Shown in pieces: positions 7,765-16,122 of a DNA stretch of 64,000 nucleotides. Source of the DNA: Streptomyces sp. SJL17-4 (GTDB lineage: Bacteria > Actinomycetota > Actinomycetes > Streptomycetales > Streptomycetaceae); assembly GCF_036826855.1 (NCBI RefSeq), contig NZ_CP104578.1, positions 1,550,001 through 1,614,000 on the forward strand, read 5' to 3'. Position 1 is the stretch's first letter. Each line of letters starts with the position of its first letter. The notes under the pieces are model-generated. The model was not told where the DNA came from. It made no database searches and saw only the letters and a program-made list of their open reading frames with translations. A program made the position numbers and the translations under genes.

Positions 7765-8610
7765 ATGACGCATGCCTCCACCCCTTCCGCGCACCCCGCG
7801 GCCCACGAGACGGCCGTCTACACCCACGGTCACCACGAGTCGGTCCTGCGGTCGCACAGCTGGCGGACCGGCGCCAACTCCGCGGCCTATCTGCTGCCCG
7901 CGCTCTCCGCGGGTCTGGACGTCCTGGACGTGGGCTGCGGGCCCGGCACCATCACCGCCGACCTGGCGGCGCTGGTCGCGCCCGGCCGCGTCACCGCCGT
8001 CGACGCCGCCGAGGGCGTGCTGGCGAACGCGCGCGCCGTGGCGGCCGAACGCGGCCTGGAGAACGTGGAGTTCGCCGTCGCCGACGTGCACGCCCTGGAC
8101 TTTCCCGACGACTCCTTCGACGTCGTCCACGCCCACCAGGTGCTGCAGCACGTCGGAGACCCGGTCCAGGCGCTGCGCGAGATGCGGCGGGTGTGCCGCC
8201 CCGGCGGTGTCGTCGCGGCCCGCGACAGCGACTACGGCGCCTTCGCCTGGTACCCCGAACGGCCCGCCCTGGACGGCTGGCTGGACCTGTACCACCGGGT
8301 CGCGCGGGCCAACGGCGGCGAACCGGACGCGGGGCGGCGCCTGTTCGCCTGGGCCCGCGAGGCGGGCTTCACCGACATCACGACGACCGCCGCGACCTGG
8401 TGCTTCGCCACGCCCGACGAGCGGGCCTGGTGGAGCGGCCTGTGGGCGGACCGTACGACCGGCTCCGGCTACGCCGATCTGGCCGTGTCCGGCGGCCACG
8501 CGACCAGGGCCGAGCTGGCGTCGATCGCGGAGGCCTGGCGGGAGTGGGGCACCCGGGAGGACGCCTGGTTCATGGTCCCGCACGGCGAGATCCTGTGCCG
8601 GGTGTCCTGA
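7765..8610 (+). CDS. Class I SAM-dependent methyltransferase (UbiE/COQ5-like)
   Basis: This 281-residue protein starts at ATG 7765, preceded by GAGGGAG. The Rossmann methyltransferase motifs are in order: motif I VLDVGCGPGTITADLA near residues 52-67, the acidic VTAVDAAEGVL after it, DVHALDFPDDSFDVVHAHQVLQH (motifs II/III) near 107-129, and LREMRRVCRPGGVV. The family methylates small molecules such as quinones or secondary metabolites; the substrate is unknown here. A strong stem-loop follows about 47 bases after the stop codon. Confidence 0.88.
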   Translation: MTHASTPSAHPAAHETAVYTHGHHESVLRSHSWRTGANSAAYLLPALSAGLDVLDVGCGPGTITADLAALVAPGRVTAVDAAEGVLANARAVAAERGLENVEFAVADVHALDFPDDSFDVVHAHQVLQHVGDPVQALREMRRVCRPGGVVAARDSDYGAFAWYPERPALDGWLDLYHRVARANGGEPDAGRRLFAWAREAGFTDITTTAATWCFATPDERAWWSGLWADRTTGSGYADLAVSGGHATRAELASIAEAWREWGTREDAWFMVPHGEILCRVS

Positions 8611-8656
8611 CGGGGCTCCGGGCCCACCGCCCTTCCACGGACGGTGGCGCCGACAG

Positions 8657-8694
8657 GGGAAGCCCCCGACCGCGGATGCGGTCGGGGGCTTCCC
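8657..8694. terminator. Strong bidirectional stem-loop terminator
   Basis: A perfect 17-bp inverted repeat (8657-8673 with 8678-8694) has a four-base GGAT loop. It separates the rightward methyltransferase gene from the leftward RHS gene, whose stop codon is at 8744. It lacks a T tract, as is common for Streptomyces terminators. Confidence 0.75.
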
Positions 8695-8729
8695 TCGTTC
8701 GGTTCGGGAGCTTCCCTCGTTCGGTTCGG
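8688..8729. repeat. Two copies of a 20-bp direct repeat
   Basis: The 20-mer GCTTCCCTCGTTCGGTTCGG occurs at 8688-8707 and again at 8710-8729, two bases apart. It overlaps the descending arm of the terminator. It may have arisen by duplication of the terminator edge. Confidence 0.7.
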
Positions 8730-8743
8730 AACGAGGGCCGGGC

Positions 8744-11700
8744 TCAGCCGTTGGGCCCCTGGGGCCACACACCGTCGGTGAGACGGTCCTTGAGGTTGAT
8801 GTCGTAGCGCTCCTTGTAGACCAGCTTCTGGAGGTTGAACGTCTGCCGACTCCAGGTGCGCTTGGCTTCCCCGGCCTTCACCCCCGCGACAGCGAGGGCC
8901 TTGGAGCCGGTCGTCATGGCGTCCTGGTGGAGATAGAGGTTCTCACCCTTCTGGGAGATGCTGAAGGTGATGGTCGATCCCAGGTCGTCGAAGTACCCCT
9001 GGCCCACCACCTCGAAGGTGAAGCTGGTCTCGGCGACGGTCACCCGCACATCGCCGGCGCCCCCGAGATAGTTCGGGCTGATCTTGGTGGTGAAGGGGTG
9101 CAGGGTGCAGACGGCCCCTTCGTAGAACGAGTCGCAGCCGGTGATCGGGAACGGGAAGACCTTCTTGGGGTCTGCCTGGAACATGGCCATGACCTCCTCC
9201 GGCGTACCCATGTTCGCCGCCATGCCCAGGTAGTGCTTGTACGAGTACTCGTACTTGAACTTGTAGTTCTCGACCGGCTTTTGGTGGTATCCGTCCCGCC
9301 ACTTGCCGTTCGGCTTCTTGTTGTAGCGGTCCTTCTTGCGTGCCTGGTCCGCCATCGCGTCCGATGCCGCGCGGCAGGACGGGTTGGCGCAGTTGTCGGA
9401 GTAGTCGCCGATCACTCCGTCGGTGTCGCCCTCGACACCGGCGCAGATGCCGTCCGCTCCGCCGCCGGGGGCCCCGTGCAGACACATGCGGCCGTCGGGG
9501 TCGGAGTTGCCGACGGGGTTGTTGTTCGCGTAGGCGTAGCCGTTCCACTGCTGCGGGTCCATCGGCGACAGCAGCGGGTCGGTGCCGATGAAGCGGCCCG
9601 TGGTCGGCTGGTACAGACGGATGCCGAGGCTGGTGAGCCCGGTGGTGTCGTCCTTCTGGCCGCCGACGAATCCCTTGTTCCCGGCCCAGCCCGAGGGCGC
9701 GGTGCCCCGTGCGTTGCCGAAGGCGTCGGTGCGGCTGCGGGTGGCCGCCAGCGTCGACAGGTCGATGCCGAGGTTGTTCGTGCCGTGGTGGTCGGCGATC
9801 TGGGCGACGAACGCCCCGGCCGCGGTGCCCGCGCCGGTGCGCACGATGGTCATGCCGCCGGGGATCGGGTAGTAGCGGATGCCGGTGCGGGCCTGGGTGG
9901 CCGTGGTGACCGTCAGCTCGTCGTTGCCGAGGGTGAGCGTGGCCGTCGTGGGACCGCGACGGATCAGCAGCTTGCCGTCCGCGTCGTACAGGTACGTCGT
10001 GGTGGTGTTCGGAATGGTCCACTTCTGCCCGGCGGGCACGGTGGTGGCGCAGTCGCCCAGGACCAGGTTCAGGCTGTCGGTGGCGACGTCGCCGGGGACC
10101 GCGAGGCAGCGGCCCGAGACGGGGTTGTGGAGCGTGCCGTCGGCTCGCGCGGTCCAGGTCTGGTCGGCGCCGCCGTCGCAGTCCTGGAAGGTGATCGGCG
10201 ATCCGGCCGCGGTGCCCATGGCCTGGACACAGCGGTTGCCGCTGGAGAGCGTGCTCTTCGCGGTGGAGTACTTCTGCCCCGCGCCCGTGTTGCAGGTGTA
10301 GATCTGCAGCGGGCTGCCGACTCCGGTCGAACCGCCCTCCGCGTCCAGGCACTTGCCGCCGATGCCCTTGATCTGGGTGGCCGTGGTCAGCGTGGCGATG
10401 TTGCCCTCGCTGTTCCAGGTCAGGGTGCTCGTGCCGGCCTTGCCGGCCCGGTAGGAGGTGGTGGATCCGTTCTCGTCGTACTGGAACGTGTCGGTGTTGG
10501 TGGCCGTCCCGGTCTTCGTCGTGGAGGTCAGCAGCGCGTGCGCTCCGCCCGTGCCGCCGCCCGTGGCGGGAGCGGAGGTCGGGGCGTTCTGCTGTCCCGC
10601 GGCGCCGAACGTCTGGGTGGTCGTGGCGTCCTTGGTGGTGTCGCCCGCCGGGTCGTGGCGGACCACCTTGGTGCGGTTGCCCGTCAGGTCGTAGGTGTAC
10701 TCCTGCCAGTAGGGAGCCGGTCCGCCGACGGTGGTCTTCGCCGGGGCGACGGCACCGCCGGTCGGCGTGGTGTTCGCGCACGCGCCCTGGTCGGCCGTCT
10801 GGTGGGTGAGGGGGTCGGGCCGGCTGACGCCGCCCGTGTCGGACCACGCCGTCGTCAGCCGGCCGAGGTGGTCGTACGTGAAGCACTGGCGGTCGGTCTG
10901 CGCGGGCGTGTTGTCCGCGATGTTGGTGAGCGAGGTGATGCGGCCGTTCTGGTCGTAGGTGTAGCCGGTCTGCTGCACCGCGCCGGTGACCGAGGTCTGC
11001 TTGTCGACGTACTGGTCGCTCAGCCGCCCGGTGGCCTGGTCGTAGACCGAGGTGGTGACGACCTGGGAGGCCCACGGGTTGACGGTGGAGCGGATCACGC
11101 GCCCGTGGGCGTCGTACTCGGTCTGCGTGTCGTAGGTGGTGGCGCCGGCGTACTTGTACAGCTGGCCGTAGTCGTTGTACGAGTACGCCATGTCGTCCAG
11201 CGGCAGCCCGGCGAGCGCCGGCAGGACCGTGCTCTTCGGGCTTCCGGTGAGCCGGTCGAAGGTGGAGCTGACGGTGTACGTGAACGTGCCGGAGGCCAGC
11301 CCGGCATCGGTAGCGGGCATGGTGATGGTCGTGCCCGTGACCCGGGCACCGTCGTCATAGCCGGTCACGGCGCTGGTGTACGCCTTGCCGGCGGAGCCGC
11401 CGACGTAGCGCGTGGAGGTGGCGGCCTTGCCCTTGCCGCCGGGGGCGGTGTCGAAGGTCCAGCCGGCCAGCTGCTTGGCGGCGCTCACGGTGCCGTCGTA
11501 CAGGCCGGTCTTCCGCCCGAGCAGGTCGTAGGTGTACGCGAGCGTGTGGTTCTTCGCGTTGGTGGCGGTGGCCAGGCGCGATGCGGCGTCGTACGTCTGC
11601 CTGGTCTCGCCGTTGTCCGGGTCGCTCGTGGCGATCAGCCGGCCGCGCAGGTCGTATGTGTACGTCCAGACGTTGCCGGCCGCGTCCGTGCGGGTCAGGG

Positions 11701-14700
11701 GCTTGCCGTCGACGGTCGAGGTGAAGCGCGAGACGGCCGCGTCCGAGGCCTGACCGGTGGGGGTGGGAGTGGAGTACTGCCACAGCTCGGTGGTGTGCCC
11801 CAGGCTGTTGGTGAACACCGACGTCGGTGCGCTGCCCTTCGGCGGCAGGACGTCGGTGCGGTCGGCGCCCGGGTAGCTGGTCGTCGTACGGTGCTGTTCG
11901 GTGCCCAGCGACCACGTCGAGATGACGGTCTTCCGGTCGAGACCGTCGTAGCTGGTCCGCTTCTGCGACGGGATGGTGCTGTCGGCGGCGGCGACGAGGA
12001 CGTCACTGGGGCCCGAAGCGTCGTTGTACCAGGCCGCGTTGGACGTCTTCTCCCGGCCGTGCGAGTCCACGCGGGTGTCCGTCACCAGGCGGCCGGTGTA
12101 GGCCGGGTTCGCCGGGGTGGACTGCTGCTGGCGGGGGCGGGTGAAGCCGTCCATGAGCTGGATCGACGTGGTCCACACGGGGGTGGAGCCGTCCACGGTC
12201 AGCTTCTTGGTCGTGATCGTGGAGGGGACGCCCACGGTGTTGGAGACGCGGTAGCCGAACACCATGTTCGCGTGGGTGTGGGACTCGGGGGCGCGCCCCG
12301 GCAGCCATACCGCGGTCAGCCGGCCCAGCGCGTCATAGGTGCTGGTCGCCGTCTTCTGGTTGGGATCGGTCACCTTCAGCGGCAGGCCTCGCCGGGCGTC
12401 GTAGGTGGTGACGGTGTCCCAGGTACCCGTGGCCTGGCCGGGAACGGGAGCGGAGACGGTCGTGGTGGCGGGCAGCTCACCGGTCGCGGCCGGGGTGTAG
12501 GCCGTGGTGGTGGTGGCCCCGTTCGGATGCTGCGCGTCCTTGCTGTGGGGGTCGGTCGTCGAGGTGGTGCGGCCGTAGCCGTCGTACGTGGTGGTCGCGG
12601 TGGTGGTGAACTCCGGGGTGCCGTCGGCGGCGTACCGCTCCAGGGTCTCGCTCCGGGTCGCGTCGCCGGCGGCGCCGGCCTGTCCGAAGGGGAGGCCGTC
12701 GTAGGAGGTGCGGGTGTACGCGACGGTGTTCGCGGCGGTGGGGTCCGCGGTGCAGGCATCGGTGCCCGACACCTTGAGGACCTCGGACACCAGGGTGGTG
12801 CGCTGGGCGTCGGGTCCGCTCGCGTACCGGGTACGGGTGCACTCGTCCGGGACCCCGGGCGCCTGCTCCAGGGAGGTCACCGTCCGGTTGTTCTGCGCGG
12901 GGTCGGTGACCTGGCTGCTGGTGCTGGTGCGCCAGCTGCCGTCCGCCAGCTTCACCCGGGTCGTGGTGGTGAGCTTGGTCGCCGGGTAGCGGGCGACGAG
13001 CGCGGGCAGGCCGGTGCGGGTGTGGGTGGCGGTGACGACCTCGTCGCTGGAGGCGTTCAGGGTCTGGGTGGCGGCGGTGCCGCCGGCCTGGTCGTGGGCC
13101 ACGGTCTGCAGGACCTGGCCGCTGAGCCAGTCCACGTCCGTGACATCGCGGCCGAGGGCGTCCGTCAGGTGCGCGGAGCGGGTGCTCTTGTCCTTGCGGA
13201 TGTCCCCGTCCATGCCCTGGCGGTAGGAGGTGACGGTCTGCGACTTCGGTCCGTCGGTGCCCGAACCGACCGTGGTGGTCACCTTGGCGAAGCCGCGGAA
13301 CTCGCCCCAGGTACGGGCGTTGGCCTCGGTCAGCTCGCTGTCGTCGCGGTGCCAGGCGGCCGAGTCGTAGGTGTACGAGGTGATCTTCTGCGGGGCGTCG
13401 GTGACGGTGTCGTTCTCCGTCAGCGAATTGACCGTGTAGTGGTGGAACCAGTCCAGCACCGGATCGGAGTCGGCGACCGAACCGGGCGGGGACCACCGCA
13501 CCGGGTAGCAGGCCCTGTTGTTGTCGTCCTCGGCCGTCGGCATCACGTTGTTGATCCGCGAGCAGTCGGGGAGGTTGTAGTCGACGTTCAGGACGCCGCC
13601 GGTCTCGTTGGTGATCTGCTGGATGCGCGGCCGGTTCATGATCGGCGGCGCCGGAACGAGATTCGTTCCGTCCACCCGGTTCGGCAGCATGACGGGCTTG
13701 AACGACACCAGCGGAAGGTCGAGGTTCGGCGTGCCGGTCTTGCCCGTGTGCCGGATGGAGTCCAGCCACAGGGCGCGCTGGCTGCCCGCGTCCTTCGGGT
13801 CGGGGAAGGACTGGGTCAGGTCGTAGGTGTCGACGTCCTGCCAGGCGTTGCCGACGCGCGCCTGGGTGGCGATCCGCGTCAGGCGCTTGGTGGTGAAGTA
13901 CGTGGCGGCGTAGTAGACGCAGGTTCCGGTGCTCTTGCACTCGTTGTCCACCGGAACGTCGGGCCAGTTGGCCTTGTTGGCGACGGTCCGGTTGGCGGGC
14001 TCGCACGCCGTGCCGGCCGCGGTGCAGCGCTCGACGACGGTGAAGGTGACCCGGGCGGCGGGCTGCAGTGCGCCCTTGGCCGCGACCTGCTCGGAGAGCT
14101 TCTGCCCGTAGGCGATGCTCGCCAGGGTGGTGGCCCGGGTGTACTCGGTCATCGTGCCGGTGCCGTTGTTCTGACCGGCGCCGCGCTTGTACCAGTTGGT
14201 CTCCGGAGCCCACTTGTACGTGGTGAGGTTCCCGTGCGCGTCGACGACGTGGTCGAGGTAGAGGCGTTGCCACATCGTGCACCAGGAGCCGGCGCCCTTG
14301 GCGCTGTCGTAGCACGGCTGGCCGCTCTTGGGCGTGTACACCGGTACGGAGGAGACGGAGTTGGTGGCAGGGTCGGTCTTGTCGCCGCCGGGCAGGTGGT
14401 TGACGCCGAAGTAGTACGTGGTGCCCGAGGAGTCGGTGACCTTGGCGTACGAGCCGTCCCGGACGCCGTTGGCGGCGCCGGAGCCGAACTCGATCTTCGT
14501 ACCGTCGTCGTTCTTCAGGCGCCACACGCCGGTTGCGGCGTCGGTGGTGGCCGTCGCCGAACCCGCCTTGTCGTCGCGTACGAGGGTGCCCGAGTGCGAG
14601 CCCAGCGACAGGGAGGCGTTGAACCCGGCCCAGCAGGCGTCGCCCGAGTCCGGGATGCCCGCCTTGTCACAGGGCTTGTAGGCGCGTTCGATGTAGCCGG

Positions 14701-15757
14701 GGTTGTAGTCCCAGCCGTCGCCGATCCAGGAGGCCTGGGCGTTGGTGACGGAGGTCTTGCCGTCCACCGAGGAGGAGTTGTAGCTCAGTGCGACCTCGGG
14801 GGCGGTGCCGCCCAGGGCCGGCGGAACCTGGATGGACTGGTCGTACGTCAGCGCACCCGAGCTGCCGCCCGAGGCCCAGCTCTGCGAGGAGCCGAGCGCG
14901 GTGGCCTCGTACGTGCCGCCGGGGCCCGAGGAGTCGGTCTCCGCGGCGATCAGCATCGGCGCGGTGGGGGCGGCGAGCAGTCCGCTGCTCGCTGCCGTCT
15001 TCGCCGGGGCAGGGGCGGGGGCCGCGGCCGTCGGCAGTGCCACGTCGGCGATCAGTCGCTTCGTCGCCCTGTCGTAGCGCGTGGTGAGCGGCGTACGCAC
15101 CTGGCAGGACGGCACGTCGGGCGTCGTCAGCGCGCATCCGGGGAGCGTCACCAGGCGGCCGCGGGAGGCGAACTCGCCCCCGGTGGCGGCCTGCAGCTCG
15201 GCGAGGTCCAGACCGACCTTGACGCGGGGGGCGGTGCGGGGGGCGGTGCGGGTGGCGCCGGGGGTCTGGGCGGCGATGCTGAACAGGGCGCCGTTGACCC
15301 CGACGTCACGCGCGGAGCGGTCGTCCGCGCGGACCACCGTGACCTTGCCGCTCAGGCCCTTCGTGGCCCCGGTGTCCTTCGGGGACACCCATACGGGCAG
15401 GCGTCCGGCCCGGACCGGAGCCGTGCCGGATGCGCCCGTCAGGTCGGCGCTGCCGCTGACCGGCGCGGAGAAGGGTGTCCTGGACCGCGCGGTGGAACGC
15501 GCGGGCACCGGGTAACGGGGCTTGAGCGCCGCGACCTTGCGCACGTCGACGGCCTTGACCGGCTTGGTGCCGGGCAGTGGCCGGTGCGGCGGCTTCCAGA
15601 CCTTCGAGAAGTCCGCCTCGGCGGCCCGGTCCTGTTCCGCCTGCCCTGCCTGCGCCACCGGGGTGCCGAGGAGCGAGGCGGCGAGCGCCAGGATGACCGG
15701 ACCGGCCACCCTCGTGCGGAACGTGCGCGTTCTTCGGCGCACGCCATGAACTGACAT
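8744..15757 (-). CDS. Large secreted RHS/YD-repeat protein with internal ricin lectin module
   Basis: This 2337-residue protein starts at ATG 15757 behind AAGGA. It has a Sec signal peptide (basic RRRTRTFRTR, then VAGPVILALAASLLGTPVAQA). An N-terminal module typical of Streptomyces RHS proteins follows (GALTYDQSIQVPPALGG, SYNSSSVDGKTS, WIGDGWDY). A long array of YD/RHS repeats comes next (YDALGRLTAV, YDLRGRLIA, YDLLGRKTG and so on). Near residues 1795-1916 a ricin-type beta-trefoil lectin (QxW-like units, GKCLDAEGG, NRCVQAMG, GRCLAVPG) is inserted between repeats. The RHS core closes near residues 2039-2086 with GIRLYQPTTGRFIGTDPL and NSDPDG. The last ~250 residues form a unique Cys-containing domain that I do not recognise. 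RHS proteins often deliver toxins, but no immunity gene is visible downstream. Confidence 0.9.
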   Translation of the reverse strand: MSVHGVRRRTRTFRTRVAGPVILALAASLLGTPVAQAGQAEQDRAAEADFSKVWKPPHRPLPGTKPVKAVDVRKVAALKPRYPVPARSTARSRTPFSAPVSGSADLTGASGTAPVRAGRLPVWVSPKDTGATKGLSGKVTVVRADDRSARDVGVNGALFSIAAQTPGATRTAPRTAPRVKVGLDLAELQAATGGEFASRGRLVTLPGCALTTPDVPSCQVRTPLTTRYDRATKRLIADVALPTAAAPAPAPAKTAASSGLLAAPTAPMLIAAETDSSGPGGTYEATALGSSQSWASGGSSGALTYDQSIQVPPALGGTAPEVALSYNSSSVDGKTSVTNAQASWIGDGWDYNPGYIERAYKPCDKAGIPDSGDACWAGFNASLSLGSHSGTLVRDDKAGSATATTDAATGVWRLKNDDGTKIEFGSGAANGVRDGSYAKVTDSSGTTYYFGVNHLPGGDKTDPATNSVSSVPVYTPKSGQPCYDSAKGAGSWCTMWQRLYLDHVVDAHGNLTTYKWAPETNWYKRGAGQNNGTGTMTEYTRATTLASIAYGQKLSEQVAAKGALQPAARVTFTVVERCTAAGTACEPANRTVANKANWPDVPVDNECKSTGTCVYYAATYFTTKRLTRIATQARVGNAWQDVDTYDLTQSFPDPKDAGSQRALWLDSIRHTGKTGTPNLDLPLVSFKPVMLPNRVDGTNLVPAPPIMNRPRIQQITNETGGVLNVDYNLPDCSRINNVMPTAEDDNNRACYPVRWSPPGSVADSDPVLDWFHHYTVNSLTENDTVTDAPQKITSYTYDSAAWHRDDSELTEANARTWGEFRGFAKVTTTVGSGTDGPKSQTVTSYRQGMDGDIRKDKSTRSAHLTDALGRDVTDVDWLSGQVLQTVAHDQAGGTAATQTLNASSDEVVTATHTRTGLPALVARYPATKLTTTTRVKLADGSWRTSTSSQVTDPAQNNRTVTSLEQAPGVPDECTRTRYASGPDAQRTTLVSEVLKVSGTDACTADPTAANTVAYTRTSYDGLPFGQAGAAGDATRSETLERYAADGTPEFTTTATTTYDGYGRTTSTTDPHSKDAQHPNGATTTTAYTPAATGELPATTTVSAPVPGQATGTWDTVTTYDARRGLPLKVTDPNQKTATSTYDALGRLTAVWLPGRAPESHTHANMVFGYRVSNTVGVPSTITTKKLTVDGSTPVWTTSIQLMDGFTRPRQQQSTPANPAYTGRLVTDTRVDSHGREKTSNAAWYNDASGPSDVLVAAADSTIPSQKRTSYDGLDRKTVISTWSLGTEQHRTTTSYPGADRTDVLPPKGSAPTSVFTNSLGHTTELWQYSTPTPTGQASDAAVSRFTSTVDGKPLTRTDAAGNVWTYTYDLRGRLIATSDPDNGETRQTYDAASRLATATNAKNHTLAYTYDLLGRKTGLYDGTVSAAKQLAGWTFDTAPGGKGKAATSTRYVGGSAGKAYTSAVTGYDDGARVTGTTITMPATDAGLASGTFTYTVSSTFDRLTGSPKSTVLPALAGLPLDDMAYSYNDYGQLYKYAGATTYDTQTEYDAHGRVIRSTVNPWASQVVTTSVYDQATGRLSDQYVDKQTSVTGAVQQTGYTYDQNGRITSLTNIADNTPAQTDRQCFTYDHLGRLTTAWSDTGGVSRPDPLTHQTADQGACANTTPTGGAVAPAKTTVGGPAPYWQEYTYDLTGNRTKVVRHDPAGDTTKDATTTQTFGAAGQQNAPTSAPATGGGTGGAHALLTSTTKTGTATNTDTFQYDENGSTTSYRAGKAGTSTLTWNSEGNIATLTTATQIKGIGGKCLDAEGGSTGVGSPLQIYTCNTGAGQKYSTAKSTLSSGNRCVQAMGTAAGSPITFQDCDGGADQTWTARADGTLHNPVSGRCLAVPGDVATDSLNLVLGDCATTVPAGQKWTIPNTTTTYLYDADGKLLIRRGPTTATLTLGNDELTVTTATQARTGIRYYPIPGGMTIVRTGAGTAAGAFVAQIADHHGTNNLGIDLSTLAATRSRTDAFGNARGTAPSGWAGNKGFVGGQKDDTTGLTSLGIRLYQPTTGRFIGTDPLLSPMDPQQWNGYAYANNNPVGNSDPDGRMCLHGAPGGGADGICAGVEGDTDGVIGDYSDNCANPSCRAASDAMADQARKKDRYNKKPNGKWRDGYHQKPVENYKFKYEYSYKHYLGMAANMGTPEEVMAMFQADPKKVFPFPITGCDSFYEGAVCTLHPFTTKISPNYLGGAGDVRVTVAETSFTFEVVGQGYFDDLGSTITFSISQKGENLYLHQDAMTTGSKALAVAGVKAGEAKRTWSRQTFNLQKLVYKERYDINLKDRLTDGVWPQGPNG

Positions 15758-16122
15758 GAGGATTCCTTCGTCTGTGGTCAGCAGAGAGCCAAGGCCCTCG
15801 GCCGAGCGGGCCGGGACCTTGGTCACATGGGTCTGAAGTGGGGTCAGTAGGAGCCGGAGAGAGGCAAGCGGAGGCCCCAAATCCACTTAACCGCCGGTCT
15901 AAACGGGGGAAGCTAGCAGTAAATGATCGTTGCGTCACTATCAACGATCGTTTATGGACGCGTGTGAAGGGTCACCCTGCGGCCAATTGGTCACGACCCC
16001 CCGCAGGAGGGGCGGAATTGACTCCTCCGGCTGTTGATCAGCTGTGTGCCCGCCTGTCACAGTGCCCGGGCCCTGCCTGTCTGGTCAGGGACTCACACGT
16101 TCTAGGGGGAGTGGGCACTCGC
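15758..16122. other. Divergent promoter region between the two giant secreted-protein genes
   Basis: These 365 bases hold no gene that I can support. The left part is the 5' leader of the RHS gene. The central part is unusually AT-rich and carries an inverted repeat (15921-15953). The right part leads into the LamG/ricin protein gene. Confidence 0.6.
15921..15953. promoter_or_regulatory. AT-rich inverted repeat, possible shared operator
   Basis: AAATGATCGTTG (15921-15932) and CAACGATCGTTT (15942-15953) match at 11 of 12 positions as inverted arms with a nine-base gap. Hexamers resembling -35 and -10 overlap it in both directions: TTGATA on the minus strand, and TTGCGT (15930-15935) with TATGGA (15953-15958) at 17-base spacing on the plus strand. 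Regulation of both divergent genes by one protein is an inference. Confidence 0.5.

Noticed and set aside
7772..15754. A plus-strand open frame of more than 2600 codons opposite the RHS gene
   Set aside because: It is a shadow of GC-rich coding on the other strand. It has no ribosome-binding site or recognisable domain, while the minus strand encodes a clear RHS protein with a signal peptide.
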